Assembly: GCF_024679245.1 (NCBI RefSeq)
Contig: NC_090173.1
Location: 54,440,806-54,504,805 of the forward strand
Source: Pseudorasbora parva
Lineage: Eukaryota > Chordata > Actinopteri > Cypriniformes > Gobionidae
Direction of reading: 5' to 3'
Length of the DNA stretch: 64,000 nt
This document shows positions 58,239-64,000 of the stretch, piece after piece. Both the position numbers and the translations under genes were made by a program. Below the pieces are notes generated by a model that saw only the letters and a program-made list of their open reading frames with translations, had not been told where the DNA came from and made no database searches. Position 1 is the first letter of the stretch; every line of letters starts with the position of its first letter.

Positions 58239-58859
58239 GACACTATGATGTCTCCTGTCTCTGGATCGCTTTGGTATGCCTCGTCCTCTTCTGGATCAGC
58301 CTGGCCTAACAGCTGAATATTCGATCTTGTGATGAAGAAGTGGAGACAATTGTAGACGAAAATGAAGAGAGATTTTATCTTGGTTTTTATTTTATGCAAA
58401 ACATTTTAGTCTCGTCCTTTTTCGTCAACAATAATGCATGTTAATTTAGTGTTTTTGGACATTGGTGCAGTTTTGTCACCGTCTCGTCTTAGGCATGGAT
58501 AAAAAGGTCGTTGACGAAGATATTTAGTCTCGTCTGACAAAATTAACACTATAGGCTGGACCACCTCTTCCTTCGGACTGGGTCCATCCTTAGAGATGTT
58601 AGAGAGGAAGATGGCACCAGATTCGCCCGTGCTTTGGCTGAATAAATATTCCAAGCCAAGCAACTCATTCGATGGCACTTCAGCAGGTGCACAGAAATTC
58701 TCCTCCACAGTCTCTCCAAAAAGCTGCCGGCATCGGGTGTTGAGACCGATCAGAGGAGCAGAGTACATTCTGTGTCGACTCGTCAGCCTTTCCCACTGTA
58801 CACGGCATCAGAACTGCGGTCTGAATTCCAGCGTGCAATTCCACTGATCAGGTAAACCT

Positions 58860-59690
58860 AAGCATTTTTTACTGGTCGCCGAGAGTTGAAGAATGTTCAA
58901 CTTTGAGTAAAACGCAGCGCTCATCACTATCACTTTTCACCCAGCCGTCCAATCACGGTGGAGGAGGGGCGGGACAAATACAACACAGACCAACTGCCAC
59001 ATTCTGCGTGTCGTCATCAGATGACAAGCAATAATAACGGAAAAAACTGATTTAAAACAAGAGCCAGAGCAAATACTTTACATTGTATCTGCAAATTTAT
59101 ATAGAATCAATACAGGAACAAACTACCTGTGAAATTAGAAAGACCTCCGCGGATTTTCCGTATCATAACAACAACCAAGTCTCAACTGAGGAGAAAAAAC
59201 GCTCTCAAGCGCTTACAGCGAGGAGTTTTCAGCTGAGCGCCTAGCGTTTTCAGCTGGCTAAAAACGCTTTGGTGGACACACAGCCTAACGTTATACCGCC
59301 GTCACCGTGCTGAAGAACACAGCCGTTCTGACTGCAGCGCTCTCTTACTGCCAAGCAAGTTGTAATGGTTGCGTTGTCATGATGGCGCGCGACAGCACAG
59401 CTCCACAGTGCGCGTTCGCTGACTAGAGCAACCTGGAAGGGGAATTTTCTTTACAACCATCAATACTCCATTAATTTGCAGTTGAATGTCTATAATAATA
59501 GTACAGTATGTTGCATAACTACAGTCCTGTAATTCAGGTAACAGCTGGAAAAAAATGCTTTCTTCAAAAACACTTATCTAAATCTCGAAGATCGGATCAG
59601 ATCGGCTCAAATTAAATAATGATAATCGATTCAAGATCTTGAGAATCGGAATCGAATCGATTCTTGAAATTTGAATCGAAACCCAGCCCT
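58860..59690. repeat. Mixed old repeats
   Basis: GC-richer stretch with GGTGGAGGAGGGGCGGGAC and AAAACGC motifs, then, at 59580-59690, GATTC/GAATC-rich sequence (ATCGATTC, GAATCGATTC) typical of dispersed fish repeats. It separates two exon pieces of the broken family gene. No coding sequence seen. Confidence 0.35.
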
Positions 59691-59692
59691 AC

Positions 59693-60170
59693 TTATAAGG
59701 TCATGAGAATATAAGATTATTCTGTAAGTTTCAGAGCTGAAAACTTCTTTTTAAGTCAAAGAAAAGATTTTATAGACACCAGGCCCAGCAAACGATCGGG
59801 AGCTTCATTCTTATGTCAAAACTCTACGAAACACCACCTCTACAGCACGTCTAATCCAGTAGCCCCGCCCACCGACTCATGGAGCTGATCGGCTCGCTAG
59901 CAGCAATAAACGTGGAAGTAGATAGCGAGATATTGTGGAAGAACACAGTCGCTGCATAAGCTTCCTTCGGATAATAATATTAGGAATGTGTGATGCTTCA
60001 TTTATTTTTAATGTAGTTCCAGCTCACGTGGGGAAGACCATTTGTGTGTTCGCTTCAGTTCACTGCGGAAACGTTGTAAACAAGCCTCAGGTGGATTTGC
60101 AGACACAATGCTGTGCTTCTAAATTTGAATCCGACAGGAATGGTGCAACAAACTTATGTGAGTAAAACGT
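59693..60170 (+). repeat. Second copy of the repeat at 34365-35350 (empty site; THAP part damaged)
   Basis: Shares with 34365-34436 and 34986-35350 the blocks TTTCAGAGCTGAAAACTTC, AGTCAAAGAAAAG, 'ACACCAGGC.CAGCAAACG', 'CGTCTAATCCAGTAGCCCCG' and GTTCCAGCTCAC. It lacks the TTA-flanked MITE, and about 15 bases at the first cysteine pair of the THAP-like frame are deleted between TTG repeats. Confidence 0.8.
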
Positions 60171-60662
60171 CTTTTTTATATGTAATAGTACTAGTCCCAA
60201 GGCTGTACCAGTCCACAACGTACACCCGTCGGCAGAAATTCTTTCTTGATCTGTGCGTGCATGTGTGTGTGAGCATGTGGTTCGCGTTTATATCGACCGA
60301 TCGTGCGGGTGCAGGCCATGTAATACAATCCCGGGTGGATGAGAAATAAATCATGATGTTTGTTTGATAAAGACAAGTTGCCACTTTCAAAATAATGTCT
60401 CCCTCATGTGAACTGAACTAACAGGGGCTAGATATGACAGCGGTGTTGAAGCTCATTAAATATGCAAGTCTTATCCAATCCTAGCCGTGGGCATTTACTT
60501 CCAAGTGTCCAATGCGGCACGCCTACCAAAACCCAGCGTTCAGCAGATGATTACTTTGAATGTAAAACCCACACGGACATCATTAGTTGACCTCAGACAA
60601 CAGTATAAAAAAATTAAAAAGCCAGTTAATGACAACTTTAACATGTACCTAGAATCATGTTA

Positions 60663-61150
60663 AGCCGGGTGCACACTGTGCGATTTTGGCCACGATTTGG
60701 CCGTCTGAGACAAATTTTGCAAATCCTAAAAGATTCCTCTGATCCTAAGCTAAAATCTGACGTCTTTGATCATTAGTTTGACATGTTCACCGGCAGCAGA
60801 TTAATGACTGCTGCGATCAAATTTTACCTCAGACGAAATTCTGGCTGTGTCAGAAGATTTGGCACACAATCCTGCAGTGTGACTTCTCCTACGACGACAG
60901 TCAAATATCTCAGTTTTTCAAGACAAACTATGACCAAACGAGTGCTAGAGATTTTTTTGTAGCCAGAATTTCAGTCCCGCGTGTAATGCAGCTCACTGTC
61001 ACCGTTTTTAGCCCGCCTTCACTATCGTGCAGTCTGACATTAATGCCAACTGAGATCTCACAGTGTGACATGGCTTACACCGGGTATCATGTTCGTACAG
61101 TCTGACAAGGGACATTCGCAAAGGATTTTGAAAAATGTGTGCCGGACCCA
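60663..61150 (-). mobile_element. PIF/Harbinger-like MITE, TTA-flanked, copy 2, inside an exon
   Basis: Same ends as 34437-34985 (AGCCGGGTGCACACTGTGC ... GTGCCGGACCCA), TTA at 60660-60662 and 61151-61153. It interrupts the minus-strand exon of the broken family gene just after SNSLEGFHK; the frame resumes as NMILG on the far side of the element. Confidence 0.88.
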
Positions 61151-63205
61151 TTAGGAACTTTGTGGAATCCCTCCAGGCTGTTGCTACCTCGCAGACACTT
61201 GTAATACGGGACACTCATGCCATTGATGGCACTGGATCGAGCGACTCTGTACATGCTCATATCTGGAGGATCCTGAAGGCACTCCAAGTGTCGCTGCTGG
61301 CGTTCCCACAAACGGCCTATGGCCTCTGAGAAATAAAGCATGATGAACAGGTAAACATTACACACGCACACTTATAAATACATTAATAACATTTGTATAC
61401 GTTTGCATCATATTTTATACTTGGCGACTTAAAGAGGCTGACTCCACTTTCATCAGCAAGACCTTTGAATTCGTCTATGGCTATCTGGAGGAGCCAGAAG
61501 GTTTCCTGAGCGCCAAGTGTGACTCTGCGAACATGGTGTTTCAGCTGGTCTGTTGACACAAAGTCACACCATGTCTTCATCAGTGACAGAGTTCAAAGTT
61601 CCTGGTTTCTTTTCTCTGATGGCTTTGATGAGCTCCAAGTCTGTGTGATTGTACGCCATCACTGCTCCTGATAGGGCAGACTTGATAGGGCGATCATGCC
61701 ACTGTCCACCCAATCTCTGAACAAGGTCTCCACAGCCGTTTGGCCTTGGGCTCGACAGCAACCGCGGTCGACGTACAAGATTTTGGGCACAGACTGATTG
61801 GCCTGCTGGAATCAGTCCATTGCTTCATGGCACATGGGTTCCAGATACTCAGCCGACTCCTCACAGGTAAGAACAAATAAGACAATCTGGGAATGCTCAT
61901 TGCCTATACTGGTGAACCATTCAGCTGTGCCTTTACCCTCTCCAGACAACTTCCTCACCACCTGAAAATGCAACACTGTGAGATGCTCAACTATTTCCAG
62001 ACTGAGATTTAGATTGTGGATAGTCATGTCAATTAATTTATATTCAAAATAGTATGCAACAGGTTTAAAGGTAGAGTTTAAGTTCTGTCATTATTTGCAG
62101 AATCTAATATTACTTCCTGGCCTTTCTGGTCACTTTTTGTCAGTGTTGATGTTACAGGTTAATTAACAATACCTAATGGACAAAAAAATACAGAGTGCTA
62201 CTAAACTACTCTATTCACGTCTTTCACTGATAAAAAGAAAGGCATGCAGCTTTGAAACAACATAAAAATGTAAAATAAATTATAAATATGGTTAATTATC
62301 CCCTCTGCATTACTACACTTTGTTGTGCGCACCTTTTTAGTGGAGTCCATTTTTAATATGGTGCAGAAAGTGGACAGAATCTGGCTCCTGTAATCTTGGA
62401 CGTTGTTAACTTCTGCCAGCAGGAAGGCGTGGAGGAGCTGGAGCTCCAAACTTGTGTCCAAGGGCAGACACTGTCAAAAAAAGAGTACAAAATTGTTCCT
62501 TTTAAATTACAAGTGGCCGTCACTGGGGCTGTGCCCTTAAGACTACATTTTTCTACCTCTAAATCAGGGGCAGGCAAGTTCGGTCCTAGAGATTTAATGT
62601 CCTCCAGAGTTTAACTCCAAACTTTCTAAGCCACCATGGTATAAAACAATAAATCAAAAACTCAAACAATTACTGTTGACATTTTTTATCTGTGGGAAAG
62701 GTAGAAAAGTCCTCAGGTCTCCTGAACAGCTTGGAACATGAAGTGTCTCCATGCGAGCAGGTTGTTTTGATGATTCGCTCCATTTCCGCCTGACAATGAA
62801 CATCTTTGGACAGGTGCATATAAATGATCCCCAACGCTTGCTTCACGGTTGGGGTTATGTTGAGAATCACTTTTTTTCTGTGGAGTTTTGGATTCACAAG
62901 ATTTACATGAGAAGTAGGAGGCAATGGTGTTTGAGACTCACAGTATGTGATGTCCATGTACTGAACTCTTATTTCATCACATGGCAAGGTTAATTCAATT
63001 TTTCATTCTAGGGCACCTTTAATGTCCTCCAGAGTTTAACTCCAACCTTTCTAAGCCAACAAAGTATAAAATTCATGGCTTCCAGCATGCGTTGCAGCAT
63101 TAAGTATGTCACCATTGTTGAGATTCATATGCTGATTCTTGATATCTGTGTGTGTCTAAATTTTACCCCTTAGAAAAATCTAAAAATAGATAATCTGATC
63201 TGTGG

Positions 63206-63512
63206 AGTTTTGGTTCCTTGCCACTGTCGCTTTGGCTTGGCTTGCTCAGTTGGCGACACTAAAATAATGATCCAAATTATTCAACTAAATATACAAATAA
63301 AGTTAATTAATTAGGTCTTATTTAATTCTGTAAACTATAATACTGATCTGCCAGCATTGTCGCTGTATGATAAATTAAAATAAGCTGATAACATCACTGT
63401 TTCCTGCACAGCCAAATCAAATTTTGCTGCAATATTGTCCTGTTTAACACTGTGAAGCTGCTTTGAAACTATCGCCATTGTAAAAGTGTTATATAAATAA
63501 AGTTGATTATTT
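63206..63512 (-). repeat. Interspersed retroposon family R1, minus-strand copy
   Basis: Read on the minus strand it carries TTTATTTATATAACAC, AAAGCAGCTTCACAGTG, TTTGGCTGTGCAGGAAACAG and 'GCCAACTGAGCAAGCC' in family order. Lies between two exon pieces of the broken family gene. Confidence 0.7.
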
Positions 63513-64000
63513 AGTTATTCAGTTATATGTTTTGTTCCGCAAGGAACAACATTGTACCTCCACTGTACCTTTTTTTCTGAGAGTACACAATGCCCCCAGT
63601 CTTCAGAAGGGTCATGAGGAGTGTGGTGTGCAGATCTTTGCGGTGCAGGTACTCCTCATAATGGTTCTCCTGAACCTGCCGCCACACCTTCGACATGGTG
63701 TTCCCCTCAGTCCAGTCACGGAGAAGCTGCACTACGCTTTTGTCCACTCCACACATGTAAAGAGTGATAGTCACTATAACAGTGGCTGGCGCATCTAATC
63801 CAATGCATGTAAGGTTTACTCCAATGCTCAGTGTACTCACCTGACTGTGAGGACTGCAGGGAACATGGCTTGGTGAGCCTCACTGAGTTGGCACATTATG
63901 GCAGAATCCCAGGCCAGCCGTCGGCTTGGGGCATTTTCTGGAAACCCCTGAGTTCAGAGTATTTCATTACTTCTTCTAACTTCTTTCTTTCAGTATTAAT

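Larger units (their letters stand above)
56310..63947 (-). pseudogene. Broken multi-exon copy of a repetitive fish zinc-ribbon/'SNSLEGFH' protein family
   Basis: Minus-strand pieces follow one order: 63947-63841 (LAWDSAIMCQLSEAHQAMF, donor GTGAGT); about 63763-63600 (CGVDKSVVQLLRDW); 62461-62333 (QILSTFCTILKMDSTKK, donor GTGCGC); from 62002 (VVRKLSGEGKGTAEWFTSI) to a TGA at 61814, then YVDRGCC; 61690-61400 (SALSGAVMAYNHTD, then LKHHVRRVTLGAQETFW); 61330-61154 (CLRGSNSLEGFHK); about 58855-58630 (YLISGIARWNSDR, NTRCRQLFGETVEENF); about 58300 (PEEDEAYQSDPETGDI); 57300-57180 (LTPDQRNAIIDAW); about 56420-56325 (CTLCDQPTQGHKKYKKKSFC, zinc-ribbon-like). Lesions: the stop, several frameshifts, a MITE and an LTR-like insertion in exons, and a local duplication. 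Family function unknown; recognised from general memory of multi-copy fish genes, possibly transposon-derived. Continues beyond the right edge. Confidence 0.7.

Overview
This window looks like teleost nuclear DNA, most likely from a cyprinid-type fish. The evidence is genes split into many small exons with GT-AG introns, a density of fish repeats (several Tc1/mariner copies, L2-type and Tx1/L1-type LINEs, Gypsy elements, hAT-like, TTAA-flanked and TTA-flanked miniature elements), long microsatellites and no operon structure. The species was not determined.

Layout. The left half (about 0.7-33.2 kb) holds the host genes, all on the minus strand. Two tandem paralogues of a Cys-loop ligand-gated ion channel subunit (5-HT3/ZAC-like) each have nine coding exons with matching phases plus a non-coding 5' exon: copy A at 698-14894 and copy B at 25190-33007. 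Between them lies a single-exon gene for an unrecognised lysine/glutamate-rich, probably nuclear protein (16126-17448) with its own AATAAA and a duplicated CRE-like element upstream. Copy B looks intact (441 codons). Copy A keeps an open frame (432 codons) but has GT changed to AT at the exon 2 donor and one extra residue inside the Cys-loop, so it appears to be decaying. Introns and spacers are filled with Tc1 elements, foldback elements and LINE fragments.

The middle (34-47 kb) is a mobile-element nest. A Tx1/L1-type LINE on the minus strand is interrupted by a young Gypsy retrotransposon with two identical 169-bp LTRs and a 5-bp target duplication, by an L2 tail with a 7-bp duplication, and by a 498-bp MITE with an 8- or 9-bp duplication. 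A chromodomain-bearing Gypsy 3' end abuts its 3' side.

The right part (47-64 kb) has no convincing intact host gene. It holds an Ulp1-like (C48) protease remnant, a 1.74-kb foldback element, a 24-bp minisatellite, hAT pieces, a LINE fragment and, from about 56.3 kb to beyond the right end, a broken multi-exon copy of a repetitive fish protein family carrying 'SNSLEGFH' and zinc-ribbon motifs. That copy is disrupted by stops, frameshifts, a solo-LTR-like insertion and a TTA-flanked MITE.

All exon models come from reading splice signals and comparing the two paralogues. No database or RNA evidence was available.
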